Of a DNA stretch of 64,000 bases, positions 12,401 to 25,800 are shown in pieces. Under the pieces are notes generated by a model. That model ran no database searches, was not told the origin of the DNA, and worked only from the letters and a program-made list of their open reading frames with translations. Source of the DNA: Dolomedes plantarius (taxonomy: Eukaryota; Arthropoda; Arachnida; Araneae; Dolomedidae); NCBI GenBank assembly GCA_907164885.2, contig OU015500.1, positions 47,083,146 through 47,147,145 of the forward strand, written 5' to 3'. The position numbers were made by a program, and so were the translations under genes. Within the stretch, counting starts at the first letter, position 1. Each line of letters begins with the position of its first letter.

Positions 12401-15400
12401 TATCTTGTTCTTGCAATTTTGTCTTTTTGATATCTGTTGTCCTCTAATACTTGCCATTGGAAATATTAAAATATATATATATACTAGCTGTACCCGTCCC
12501 AGCGTTGCTCGGGTAATGTAATTACCAATTTTTTAGTAGCCTTAACCCTTTGTTAATGGGCGTCGCTGTCATCCTTTTCCTCACCACGATACATTATTTT
12601 GCCCATATAAATTTAATCCTTTCTGGCACATTTTGGCAAAATTTTTGACATAGGATTACTTAAAACTTTCCACAACAGTCAGCGAGACGAAAAACGTTTT
12701 CCACAAACACACCACAAATTATATGATATTAACTAAGTGTTGGCCAAAAAAATTATGGCATTACTAAATGCGATTTTTTAATAGATTATCACTGCAATAG
12801 TAATCGATTTCCTTTAACCACCCGATCCCTCATAGAAAACAAACGCCCCAAAACATCACGTGCTTGACGTCGAAAACGACCGACGAATACGGCGTGACGT
12901 CAAAAACCTGTTTTCCCCCGCTTTATCTTCGTCCGGAAATGAAGAACGAAATCTCCAAAATGAGATTTCTCGCAAGAGTTTCCGAATCATAAAATAAATT
13001 ATTAAAAAATAACTACAATTTGTAAATTAATTTTGGTTCTGGATTTCGAAACTGTGATGTCTAGGGTCTCCGAGATAAAAATTTCGTAAAAATATAACGA
13101 CATTTACGTATTGATTCGACAATTTGGAAAAAAGGGCCGCGGCCAAAATCGCGTTTTTTTCGAAAAACGGGTGCATACAGGCGATCGGAAAAAAATCACA
13201 ATTAATCGATAAATTAAGACAGACAATTTTAATTGTGATTTCCGTATAGTGTCATCTTTCCCGTATAGGCTCGTCTGAAAAAAAAAATTCTTGGACGGAT
13301 ACGTTAGGATTTACTCGTCCGGGAGCTCCAAATCGCGACTAAATATTTAATTACGGAAAATCTAATTAAAAAATCGAAAAAAAAGGGCTTCGAGGTGCAT
13401 AATGAGACCTCGGGGGGCATCTTCGTGTCGAATCTCAAGACTGTCCGACCTGCCGTCTTTGCGCCGTGCCGCGAGCAGACAAAACTCGGTCACACACCAC
13501 ACAGACTTTGCCGTTTATATAAAAATATATATATATACAGTGGTACCTCCGAAAAGCGGACAGGCACAGGACCAAAAGTTTTGTCCGTTATTAGGAGGAC
13601 AACATTTTTATAAAAAAGTTTTTGCTCTTTTGTTTGACATTTGATTGAAAATTACGGCTATTTTAATTAAAAAGAAAAAATTAACTAGGCAAGAAAATAA
13701 TAACTATTTACTACTTTTCCTTTTAATTGTGTGCTAATCCTTTTATCTTGCATTAAATAATCCCAAAATACAATGTATAGTAGCTAAATTATTTTAATTA
13801 CTGCTGAAAAAAATCTCTTAACAAAGTTTCATTTCTCTTTTTTACACAACAAACCTGTTTTTCAAGATGAATCTTCATAGGATTTAGCTTTGCTAGTCCC
13901 TCCGAATCTTTGTTGTTCAGAAAGAAGTGTTTGAATTGTCCGCTGTATTTCAGTGCTTCCGAATAATCTTTGATTTTGATTGGCGATTCCTCATCATCAT
14001 CCTCAGAAAGGGCCAGTGCTTCCGTGATGGCCTGATGAATGAAATTGGAAACACGCATGTTTTCTTCTTCAATGGATAAATCGTCGTCTATCTTGACTTC
14101 CTCTTCAACGCTGACATTTGAATCCAAATTGGCTACTAGATCCGCAAGTTCATTTTTGCTTTTTTCAATAGTGCTGTCAGTTGCCACTTCGCTTGTATTA
14201 AAAAATTACGTCTTCTTAAAACATTTTAAAACGCACCCAGGTTCCACCTTTTTAAGGGCTGACGTAGTCCAGGAAATTGCATCCAAAACAGTTACCGATT
14301 TTGCCATCTCTTCGCTGGATTTGCAGGAGATAATCTGTGTCAGAAGCAGATTTCTGAATCGTACTTTAAAGCTGCGGATAATTCCCTGAAATTGGCTGTA
14401 GCATTATCCATGAACAGAATGATTTTTCTCTTTTGTTTTTTCATTTTGTTGTCTAACTCCACCAACCAATCGCTCATTATCTCAGTGGTTATCCACGCTT
14501 TCTTATTTGACTTCCATGAAACACTAAATTTTCGCACATCAATGTTCTTGAAACATCTAGGCTTCTTAGCTTTTCTAATAACAATTGGAGTTTCGAAGTC
14601 TCCCAGCATGTTGCAACGCAGCAAAAGAGTGAGCCGCTCTTTTGAAATTTCCCGTCACTACATTTTCCACCCTTAAAACATAAGGTCTTGTCTGGAAGGA
14701 CATGACAAAAGAGGCCAGACTCATCGGCATCAAAAATGTCTGTGTCACCATATCCTTTGCACAAATATTTAAGCTTTCCAATCCAATCTGTTACTTCATT
14801 TGAATTTACAGATTTTTCTACAACACAAATCTGTTTAAAAAATATGTTGTGACATGTCCGGAATTTTTCCATCCATCCATTTGAGGCGTTAAAAGTTTCT
14901 AATTTTGAAATGTTTCCTAAAATAATTGAAAGTTTTTCAAAATACCTGTCCTCTATTCGGAGTGTCCGCTATTCAGAGGGAATAACATGGATTGTCCTAT
15001 ATAAAAGGACTGGGACTCGTAAAAATGGCCGTTAATTAGAGGTGTCCGCTATTCGGGAGTGTCCGTTAAGGGAGGTTCCACTGTGTGTATATATATATAT
15101 ATAAAACGCGTAGGTATGCGGCACAAAAATCGACGATATTTCTACACTCTGAATGGCAACGGCTAACTACTAAATGTAAACATTAGCAGCCGTAACATTA
15201 GCATGTCAACAAGGATTTATGCATTGAAATCAGGAATACTCGAAAGCAAGCTGCACTGTCAAGTGAAAATTGGGAACAGTCTCAAGAAAGAAAGCAGAGA
15301 AGAAATAATTCATTAAGAGAAAGGCATGAAAGAGAGAGAATAAATGATCGCAAGGTTAGGCTTAACTGTCACCAGCATAGCAACCAATAGCCAGTAATAG

Positions 15401-18400
15401 TTAATTTTCTACATACTTTTTAGTACTTGCTGAATTTTTACTCCATTTTATAAGTGAAGAAATTTTCCCAACAATTTATTATTCGATATGATTAAGTGTA
15501 GATATCTGAATTGTGAACAACAGTACATACAGAGAGTGGTGTAATCCACACTTTATTTTAGTACTTGCTGAATTTTTTTACTGCATTTTTTAAGTGAAAA
15601 ATGTTTTCCTCAGCAATTTCTTATTTGATGTAATGATAAAGTGTAGATATCTTAATTTTGAAAAATAGTACATATAGAGTAATTTATAGAAAAATAGTAC
15701 ATATAGAGTAGCATGTAATTTTTAAAATCAATGGTCCTAAGTTTTTTCAGTCTTATCGTTAACTCTGTTCTGAAACAATAGAAATTCCCACTTTTTAATC
15801 ATGATGTTTTAGAATCAGCTTTATAGAGAATTTAGCTATGATTATAAATTTTTGGCTGAGCTCCCACTACCCATTAACAACGTATATTTATGATGACAGG
15901 TAATGGTGACATTACTTACTTATGTTACTTTCAGTTAAGTTGTTTTACAAAAGAAAATATAAAACTAAAAGCGACCATGCTGGTCGTGCAGCGGCTAGTA
16001 TGAGATTAATTGCATCAAAGCCATTTTCCCTCATATTTTCACAACATATTGAATTGTTTATACACACTGATTAAAATAATTAGAAAATTTATAATGTGAA
16101 TCAAAGCTTCTTAAAGCTTTAAACTCTGAACACATCAATATACTAAGAGAGAAATTCATAATGTGCACAAACCTTATTTTTTTTCAATATAAAAGGGGAA
16201 AAAATCAACTATGACTAAATTTCAAGCAGGCAGATTCTCTAAAAACATATACATTCAAATTTTAAAAAAATTGTAAATAATAAAAATAGGCACTACAAAT
16301 TACAAACATGAAAATCAAATTTAGAACTCAAAATGATAAAGATAAAATACCTGGATCTAGACCTAGAGGTATATTTGTGACTACGCTTTTTAGATTTAGA
16401 ACTACTCTTTTTGGAAGAGACTGAAGATGATCGAGAACGAGATTTTGACCTCTTGCTTCTTTGATGACTATATTTACGGCTTTTGTTACTTTTTTGCTTT
16501 GAACAACCAGATGATCGAGAAGAATCAGAAGAAATGCTGTTTTTTGAGCTCTCTCCATTCTTAGAAGGTAACTGAGGACCTATCACACCACTTGAATTAT
16601 CTTTAATTTTTGAGCTTAAGAAGAAAACAAACAATTATAAATTACAATGTTCAAAATTTTAAAATAACAACTTTTACTACTTTTTCACGACAAAAAGCAC
16701 AAAAGTTAAGAGTTAAAATTTTAATCAATCATTGTCTGCAAGGAATGAAACAAACTACTACTTTGAATCATTTAAAACACAAAAGAACTTCTTAAAATTA
16801 GACTCTCTCCTCCTATATTTATTAGAACTCCTACAACACAGAGAAAAACCGAAGAGAAAATAATTCAAGAATGAAACTTTTTTTATGAATCACAAACTTT
16901 GAGGAAGAGAGAAAAACTTATGTGATATAATAATAACACAGGGATAGATAAAAGAGCATCTGCCATTCAGAGGTATCAACAGCTAAAAATGCCAATTAAC
17001 AAACACAATAATCTCTCTATATATAAAACAGTTCTGTAACTGACTGACTGACTGACAGATAACACACAGACCAAACCGCTGGATCTAAAAGGGCTGTAAT
17101 TTTGCATGGCAATTCTTCTTATAGTGTAGGGGTGCACTAATTTGAAAATTCTTAGAGTTTTTTTTAAATGAAATTTTTAAGCTGTTTTTGTACCATTCTT
17201 TAAAGTTTGCCTTTAAAATAATAATCTGAGGGTTATAAAATTTATATCATGACAAAGATCATAATTCCTTTAAAATGAAATCTTTTTCGAATCTATACCT
17301 CAATTTTCTGATTTTTGGTGAATTTTTAAAGATTATCTTTTAGAATTTAATTTACTAAATGCTGATCATGTGGTTTCTTTTCTTTTTATGATACTTCAAA
17401 TTAATTTATCATCAGGTGCATAACAACGAAATAAATTGACAAAAAAGATATTTAAATATGGTAAAAGATAAATTTAACCACTAGACTAATTGAGATGGAA
17501 GTTTTTTATGAATTTAATTCAAATTAGTATGTATTATCTAATATGTAAAAATTAATGTTTGTATCTCTGTAATTGTATAGAAATCCACAGTTTTAGGAGC
17601 AACGATCGTGAAATTTTAATACAGGCGTCTTTAAAAACAGCCGAGGGTCTGAAGAACTTCAAAAATCGAAATTAATTACCGTTGATTTTTAATTAATAAA
17701 AAACCACAATTTTGAAACTAAATGTAAGCTGTTACACTTTGTGGCATCCATCCCTCTGAATATAGGCGTCCACGTTAGGGTTAGCTGACAGCGAGGCGAA
17801 AAGATAAAAATAAATAAAATCAAAAAGTTTCAGTTATATATTAAACCAGAATAATAAATGAAATAATAATCGTTCAAGTCAGATTTTATACTTTAGACAT
17901 TTCGATTAACGATCGTCGTTTATTTTCGCCGTGTTATTTTGTAAACAAACGTTCTCTGTTGCCATTTCCATTTCAGACATTCTTATTGAAAACGATGTAC
18001 TGCGTAGTTAAATGCGTTAAATATTTCTTATCTAAAATTTATATTTACAACATTTCAGTGAATTAACATCGTCTTCAGATTATAAACAGCGTTATTTGTT
18101 GCTATTTTTCATTTTAGAAATTTCTTATTAAAATGATGGAATTCTCCGATATATTTCCATAGTGGAGATTTAGACACATTACAGAATTTAAAAAAAAAAA
18201 ACTTTTGTGTAATTATATATTTGTGTGTGTTTAATTATTTCAAGTGACTCTAAAGTGGGCGTGGCATTTTTTTCCACTAGCCGTGAAAAATCAGAATATA
18301 TTGAATATTTAATTTTTTTTGACTCATCAGACGACAGTAGCCGCGAGTGGCAGTAGTTACACAAGTTTGAATTTGAAACATTGTTTTGTTGTTTCCTTAA

Positions 18401-21400
18401 GAAGCAATAATCCGTTACTGTATTTTATATTGTTCTTATTTTATAATTCACGATGTACTTTAAAAGCATAAAAATTAGTATATCTTAACTAAAAAGAATC
18501 AGTCTAAACTTAAGCACAGTTTGCGATTTATTTACGGTTAACTATGTTTGTGTTTAGCTATTCCATTTGTTTGTTTTAAAAAATGATTTTTAAAGGTTTT
18601 TTTTGTTGCTTTATGGTAAAATAGCACTTAAAATAAAAAAAAAAGAAACAAAAACTTAACTGTAAATAGCATACTTTTTTCTATAAATTGGTCAATTTGA
18701 AGTAATTTTTATTGAAATTTAGCTAAATGCCTATAACTGCATAAAATCTTAATGCTACTATTTAATTTCCCAAGCACAATTCTAAAAATGTTATAAAATA
18801 CGCAGCCCTACTTTCCGCTTTAGTACAAGAATTTAAAATTGATTTCAGGACTTCGGGAAAATAAACAATTTTGTTTTTTGCATGTTTTCTATTCTATTTA
18901 CAGTCGATATAGATATAATGCTAGCAAATTGTCCAATGGAATGCATAGAGTTGCAATCTGACATCTAACTTAAAGAGAAATTCAATCGAGTCTCTTTGTT
19001 GTACTCATAAATCATACTGCCCAGATATAAATATCCTTCACTGCATAGTCAAGCGTTATTCTGGTCATCAACGTTTGGAAGCACGTACATCTAGAGAAAA
19101 ACTATTTTCAAGAGTTTCAACTATTTTGAAGCACACTAAGAGTCAATTCGAACCAAACTTTATTCGTTTTTAGTATTGATGTGTATGACATTCCCATCCC
19201 TTTTTATACTATGTTTATTTTCATGCAGAGTTCACAAGGCAAAAGACAATTTTACAATTTTACTTTCAGCTTTTAGTGATGAAAGGCTGAATCTATCTAA
19301 ATTCTGAGATGTGTATAAAATTTCACATGTTTTTTTCCTATGCTATTTATACTGTGTTGAGTTTTTAAGTTGACTTTGGTTTAACAAACATTCATATTGA
19401 ACCCCGAATCAGAACGAGAAAACATAGTTTATGAAGGTACTTCAGATGATATTTGGATCAGTTTAATTGAACAGAGATTTATATGGAGTTTAATAAGGAC
19501 AGAATGTTTCTATTATTGCTACAGAATCTTGCATTTATGGTGCGTGTAGCCCAACTGCAGATTTCTGTTAATTTTTTCATCAGTCAGTGCCTTTAACAAT
19601 ACTTTAATACTTATTTATATATTTTTTTGGCTACAGAATCCTGCATTTATGGAGGTATTTATATGGACAATTAGACATTTTTACTTTTAAGCTTTTAGTG
19701 ATTTATTATAAATGTATATATTTTATGATATTTATACTGTTATTAAATCTATGTTATTTATACTGTGTTTAGTTTTTAATTGCTTTTGTTAACAAACATT
19801 TAGACAATTTGCACATTTTTAATTGTAAAACTTGAAATGAAAGGCTGAATCTACTAAAATTCTGAGATGTGTCATACACATTTCACATGTTTTTTTTTTA
19901 AATGTTTATTTATGCTGTGTTTACTTTTTTTTAATCAATTGTTTAACAAACATTCGACAAAATGACATTTTACTTTCAGCTTTACGCTGGGGGGGGGGGG
20001 TGGGAGTAAAACTCTTAAAACTTTCCAGAGACAATTTGACCATTTTTTCCTTTCAGGATTTATGGTTATATTATAAATGTATATATTTTATGTTTTTACT
20101 TTTCAGCCGTTCCTTTGCTCCAAAGATGAAAGGTTAAATCTAGATGAATTCTGAGGAGTTAATTATAAATTTATATATTTTATATTGGTTTTTTAAACAA
20201 TTATTTGGGTGTATAACATTTCACATGCTTATTTTTCTTATGTTATTTATACTGTGTTTAGTCTTTAAATTGATTTTGGTTAACAAACATTCGACAAATT
20301 GACATTTTTACTTTTCAGCTTTTAGTGGTTTATTATAAATGTATGTATATTTTATGTTTTACTTATCAGCTTCTTTGCTTCCAACATAGAAGGTTAAATC
20401 TTGCTAAATTGTTTAGATTTTAAATTGATTTTGGATAACAAACATTCCACAATTTGACATTTTACTTACAGCTTTTAGTGGTTACAATGATGAAAGACTG
20501 CATCTAACCAAAATACTGAGATATGTATAACATTTCACATGCTTTTTTTTTTTTGGGCTATGTAATTTATACTGTGTTAAGTTTTTAAATTGATTTTGGT
20601 TAAAAAACATTCCACAATTTGAACATTTTTACTTACAGCTTTAGTGGTACAATGATGAAAGACTGCATCTACCAAAATACTGAGATATGTATAACATTTC
20701 ACATGCTTTTTTTTTTGGTTTATGTAATTTATACTGTGGTTAAGTTTTTTAAATTGATTTTGGTTAACAAACATTCCACAATTTAACATTTTTACTTATA
20801 GCTTTAGTGGTACAATGATGAAAGACTGCATCTACCAAAATACTGAGATATGTATAACATTTCACATGCTTTTTTTTGGCTAATTTATACTGTGTAATTT
20901 TTAAAATTGATTTGGTTTAACAAACCTTCTTAAAATTCCGGGCAACGCCGGGTACTTCAGCTAGTGAATATTAAATGTACAAATTAATTGCATATATTGA
21001 GCATTGTATTTAATTTGAAATTTTCTTCTACATTATTTTGTCTATAAAATATCCGTTACGATTTTTTTATAATTTTCTTTTTTTCTTTTGCCATTAATTG
21101 CATACATTTACCTTTGTATTTTATTTGAATGTATCTACTCCATAGCGAAGCACGGGTATTCAGCTGGTTAAAGACATATCTAACCTCTAAATTGACCTTC
21201 ATTAAGAAGTAAAAGAATTTATTTAAATTATGCATAAAATGTTCATAGATGAATAGATTGACTACAGAACAGCTTCAGAAGCAACTTAAAATTAGGAAAA
21301 ACATTGCTTCACTAGATTTGTCCAAAAATTTTAGTTAACATCAAAAATGGAGGAGTACTGAAGAGGAGGAAAGAGTACTAAAGAATTCATACATTTTACC

Positions 21401-22856
21401 TAGAAGTTAAGTTTTACAAGTCAATGTAATTCTGGAACTAAATTTTAATATTTAGGAATATAGTTAAAAATAATAGATACAGACACATTTTTGTTAGTCT
21501 CTCTTAAATGATACTCTCCTACTTAAGTTAAGTAGGAGATACTCTCTATTCTCTACTTAAGTTGTTAAGTGATTACATTATTTTTTCAATAAAATTATAT
21601 TAAGATAAAATTTCAAGATATACTTAATTATTAGAAATGTAGCTCACATAATTGCAGCCATATCATGGTAATCAGGCTTTATTTCAAATTTCATTAGAAA
21701 CAGATCCAACAAATTGAACAGCAACAAAACAAATTACATATGGAAACCCCTATTATGCAATTTTATTATAAACAAATCTGTTTATATTTTAATTTTATCA
21801 AATTGTAGAAATATAGATAAATCTTATAGCTATTCTAAGAAAATTAATATTTATAGCACTATGTAATTAATGAATAGAAAAATGCTAAAGGTATTGCCAT
21901 TCACAGAAAACATTTACTGTATTTACTGGCATATACAATGCAATGGCATATAAGACTCACCCCCTTTTTTATACCCATTTTTAAGGAAACAAAATTTCTG
22001 CATTTTTTATTTTTTTTCATGAATTTCCATAATGATTTACTGTATTAATTTTATAGTTATTTATGTCCTTAAAAAATGTAATTAGGAAACATTGTAGTTA
22101 GGTACCATTTAATCAGAATTTTCAAAACCCCAAAATTCATCTTTAAAGCTTAATGAAGAATCACTTAGAGCCCATTCTTCAGAAACTGAGTCTTTGTATA
22201 ACAAATCATCCTCTGTTGCATCAAGTGAGTTACTAATTCCACATTTCTTAAACAACTTTACAACAGTCTCATGTTTCACAACATTCCATGAAGATTTGAC
22301 CCATTCACAAGCATACTAGGCCTCTTCCTCCTTGCTGAGGACGTCACTTCAAAATCAGCAGACTGCATCCAACTGTTCTATTTCTCCTTCAGGAATCCTC
22401 AAAATAAAGAGTTGCAACATTCACATTTGAAAGGAATACACGATTTCATCAGCTTTCACCTCATCAAATAACACTACGGACAAGCAACTTATTGTTGAAA
22501 TATGGTTATACATATGCACATAGGACGGATCGAAACTTTAGAGATTAGTGGATTTTAACTATATTTTACTGGAATGATCAGTAACAAAGCAAAAATATAT
22601 CATGCAACTTTTTATACAGAACAGAAAAAATTTATAGAAACGATTTATTCGAAATCACAATTTCGCAAAAAAACAAAATGCAATAGAATACTTATACATG
22701 TATATTACAACGGTGGTTCCAAGGGGCGAGCAGTAGGGACAATTGCCCCCCCCCCCTCCAAAAAAAGACAGCATATTTTTTTTCCATAGCCTAAAATTAT
22801 ATAATAATAGACCTAATACTACATGAGTTTAAATTTAAAATGAAAGGATATTTATT

Positions 22857-22894
<38 letters not shown>

Positions 22895-25800
22895 AAGAGC
22901 CGCCATTCCACCCACCCACCCCAAATCTCTGGATTGGAGCCGTCATTGGTATAGTAATATAAACCAGAAGTTTTAGACAGACTGAAATTTTCACCTCATA
23001 ATTTGATTACCAGCACATAAGATGTACCCCATATTTTTGGCATATTCGATGAAAAAAGTGCATTCTATACACTAGCAAATACAGGGTTAGGGAATGAAAA
23101 TTTTCAAAAATAGCAGTCAATTCACAATACACTGACAGACTACATATTAAGGAGTAAAACATTCATTTCTGAAATATTTATAAAATAAAATTAAACAGGC
23201 TTACTTAGAATTCTTTCCATGCTTAGAAGTCTGATGAGATCCTTTTTTCTAATAATTTAGAACGATGTTCTGGATCGGACCCTTCATCCCCAAAACTTGT
23301 AATAAACATTATCTTCCCAGCATCAGGAGGAGAACGAGAGCGAGATTTTGAAGTTGAATGCCTTGGAATTATATACATTTAAATGGCAGAAATATATTTA
23401 TAAGAAAGAAAAAAATGACATATATAAAATTAATGTAGTGTTTCTATAATATAAACAAAAGATTTCTAAACGCAGAAAACAAGTGCATGATTTTTTTTAT
23501 AACATTAGAGAATATCATGGTTACACTTGAAAAAAAAATTAATACATTAAACCTCACTGTATTTAATTCACCATAACATTTAAATAAGTACAAAAAAAAT
23601 AAAATTTACTATACATAAAAATGAGAATTCATAATGATAAAAACTGCAGTAAACTCTGTCAAAAGATTAAAAAGTATTTTTATCTCCTGAGTGGTAACCA
23701 CTCATTTTGATAGGACACTCAAATGATGTACACTTTAGCAAGGATCCAAACATATTACCCTTGGATTTTTAGAATACCTGTAAATAATTCTGAGTTGTGC
23801 AAGTAGGCTGTTTTATATCATTTTCCATTTACTTCATAAAACTTAACATGTTTTTGCAGCAGGAGATCAAGTATGAGATAACAATGATTTTTATAAATTA
23901 TACATTTGGTTTTAGTTACAAAGACACTATCCATTAGTGCATTAATTCTCTTAATTATGTTTAAAGCATGTTGTGCTTTAAACATAATTAAGAGAAGAAA
24001 TGTAACAGCCCAAACCACACAAAATCAAACAGAATAAACACTACTGAAATCAAAGAAAGTGTGCATGATCAACAAGTTCAAAAATCTTAATCTACGAATT
24101 CCAGAAACTATGCATATTTAAATGCCTAAATGTTTAACAATTAACGTCAAGATCCATTATTTGCAAAGGATTGCTGGTTGTACAGCAAAATGCATATTTG
24201 CTTTTTAATTTAGTTCTACAGGTCAATACTTAATGTTGGTATAAGTTACATACTTTCAGACTGCAAAGGGCAAATAAACAACAAACAAACAAAAAAAGTC
24301 TACCATATGAGGAAAAAAAATGGAGATCTTTAAAAATATAGTTTAAAAATAAAATTACAAAGATAAAAAAAAATTTTAAATCATAGAGTTACTATTATAC
24401 AATTACAGTCAGATAACAGAAATAAAGTTTTGATGGAGGTATAGAAAACATATGTAAGAAAATAGATATACCTCTAGTGTTGTAAGTAGGACTATCTCTT
24501 GCAGCATAGCTAAAATATAATAAATGACTTTAATCCTGAGAAAAAATTTTAGGGGACAATCAAAATTTTAAAACATAGTATAAAAAATCTTTTCACATAA
24601 TGTAACTACAACTGGAAAATCATAAACAACTTTAATCTCTAGTAACTTTATGCTAAAAAATTATAAAAATATTTTAATTATACATAAAATGATTAAGGGT
24701 GATTTTTGACTAAGATTAGACAAAACATAAAATAAATATGCTCTTTTAAAACAAATAACACTGCTTGGAGTTTTGTAAGACATATAGTACTAAGCAATAA
24801 ATATGGATATGCATATTTTCCTATTTTACATTACAATCTTTAAAAGCTTTATTGTATTGTTCTTCTATATACTGTTGTACTTGAGCAGCAAATATTTTTT
24901 ATAGATTTGAGAATTCTGTCAATACTGCGATTTCTCGTGACACATTTGCCATATATTATTGAAGAGCTTATAAAGAGAGTGAAATTTAAACAAAATTTAT
25001 GAGAACATGCAAGGAATATATAAAAAACTGAACTAATACAACTTTGTTTAAATTTTAAACATACTTGCCATGAAAGTATTAAAAAGGTAATTGTTTACAT
25101 TATTCTTGTAACGTCTTTATTTCTTCACATTTTTACTTTTGTTCTCTGCTATAAATAACTTTATAGATATTTTACTAAAGCTGTTAGTTTAAAATCCAAA
25201 ATCTGGTTAAATATATAAGCCACACCAATAATATTCAGGTTATTAAATTCAAACTTGACTTTTACATACTATGATGCTTCAATCCCGAAATTACAGTAAA
25301 TTATTAGCTTAACTTTTGAAACTAAAGAAGTTTATAAAAATTTTAATAATAACTTGATTTCCATTCAGATATTTTTTTAAATTCAGTAATAACTACTTTA
25401 AAACAGATTTAAATTATATTCAAGCTTTATGAAGGTTTAATACAGTCAAACCCCATTATAGCAAACCCGGTATAACGACCTCACAGATATAATGAACGAA
25501 AAATTTTGGTCCTGGCCGTTTTCCTATTGTATTTATGCTAATTTATCCTTAATAGCAAACCTCCGAAATCTTAAGAATCGGCAGTAACAACTTTTTTTTC
25601 CTTCAGTCCCAACACTGAATTTTTTTTCTTAAATTTTTTTAAAAACATTTTAAGAATGTTGAAGATACAACGAATGTTGAAGATACAACGAATGTTGAAG
25701 AAGCAAAGAATGTTGAAAAAAGATGATGATCAAGATTTAACTAGCGCGATGTGGATAGAAAAGTACAAAATTTCATCATTCTCAGACTGTGACATGCAGT

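Larger units (their letters stand above)
17022..21167 (+). mobile_element. Outer Helitron, interrupted by another Helitron
   Basis: Starts A|TCTCTCTATATATAAAACAG and ends AGCGAAGCACGGGTATTCAG|CTGG followed by T (CTGG for the usual CTAG). Without the insert it is about 718 bp and aligns end to end with the minus-strand copy at 37,707-38,431 and most of 31,450-32,143. It sits in CLASRP intron 11. No coding remains; it is a non-autonomous family. Confidence 0.87.

Noticed and set aside
22140..22330. Host gene fragment with LFKKCGISNSLDATEDD
   Set aside because: This is the known C-terminal signature of pogo/Tigger transposases and lies between matching inverted ends.
23741..23795. Possible CLASRP micro-exon (30 nt, between CAG and GTATTC) between exons 10 and 11
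   Set aside because: Length is a multiple of three, so it would not resolve the phase problem, and the peptide does not resemble the family.
23818..24018. 66-codon minus-strand frame across the perfect hairpin
   Set aside because: No similarity, no splice context, and the frame spans a fold-back; chance.
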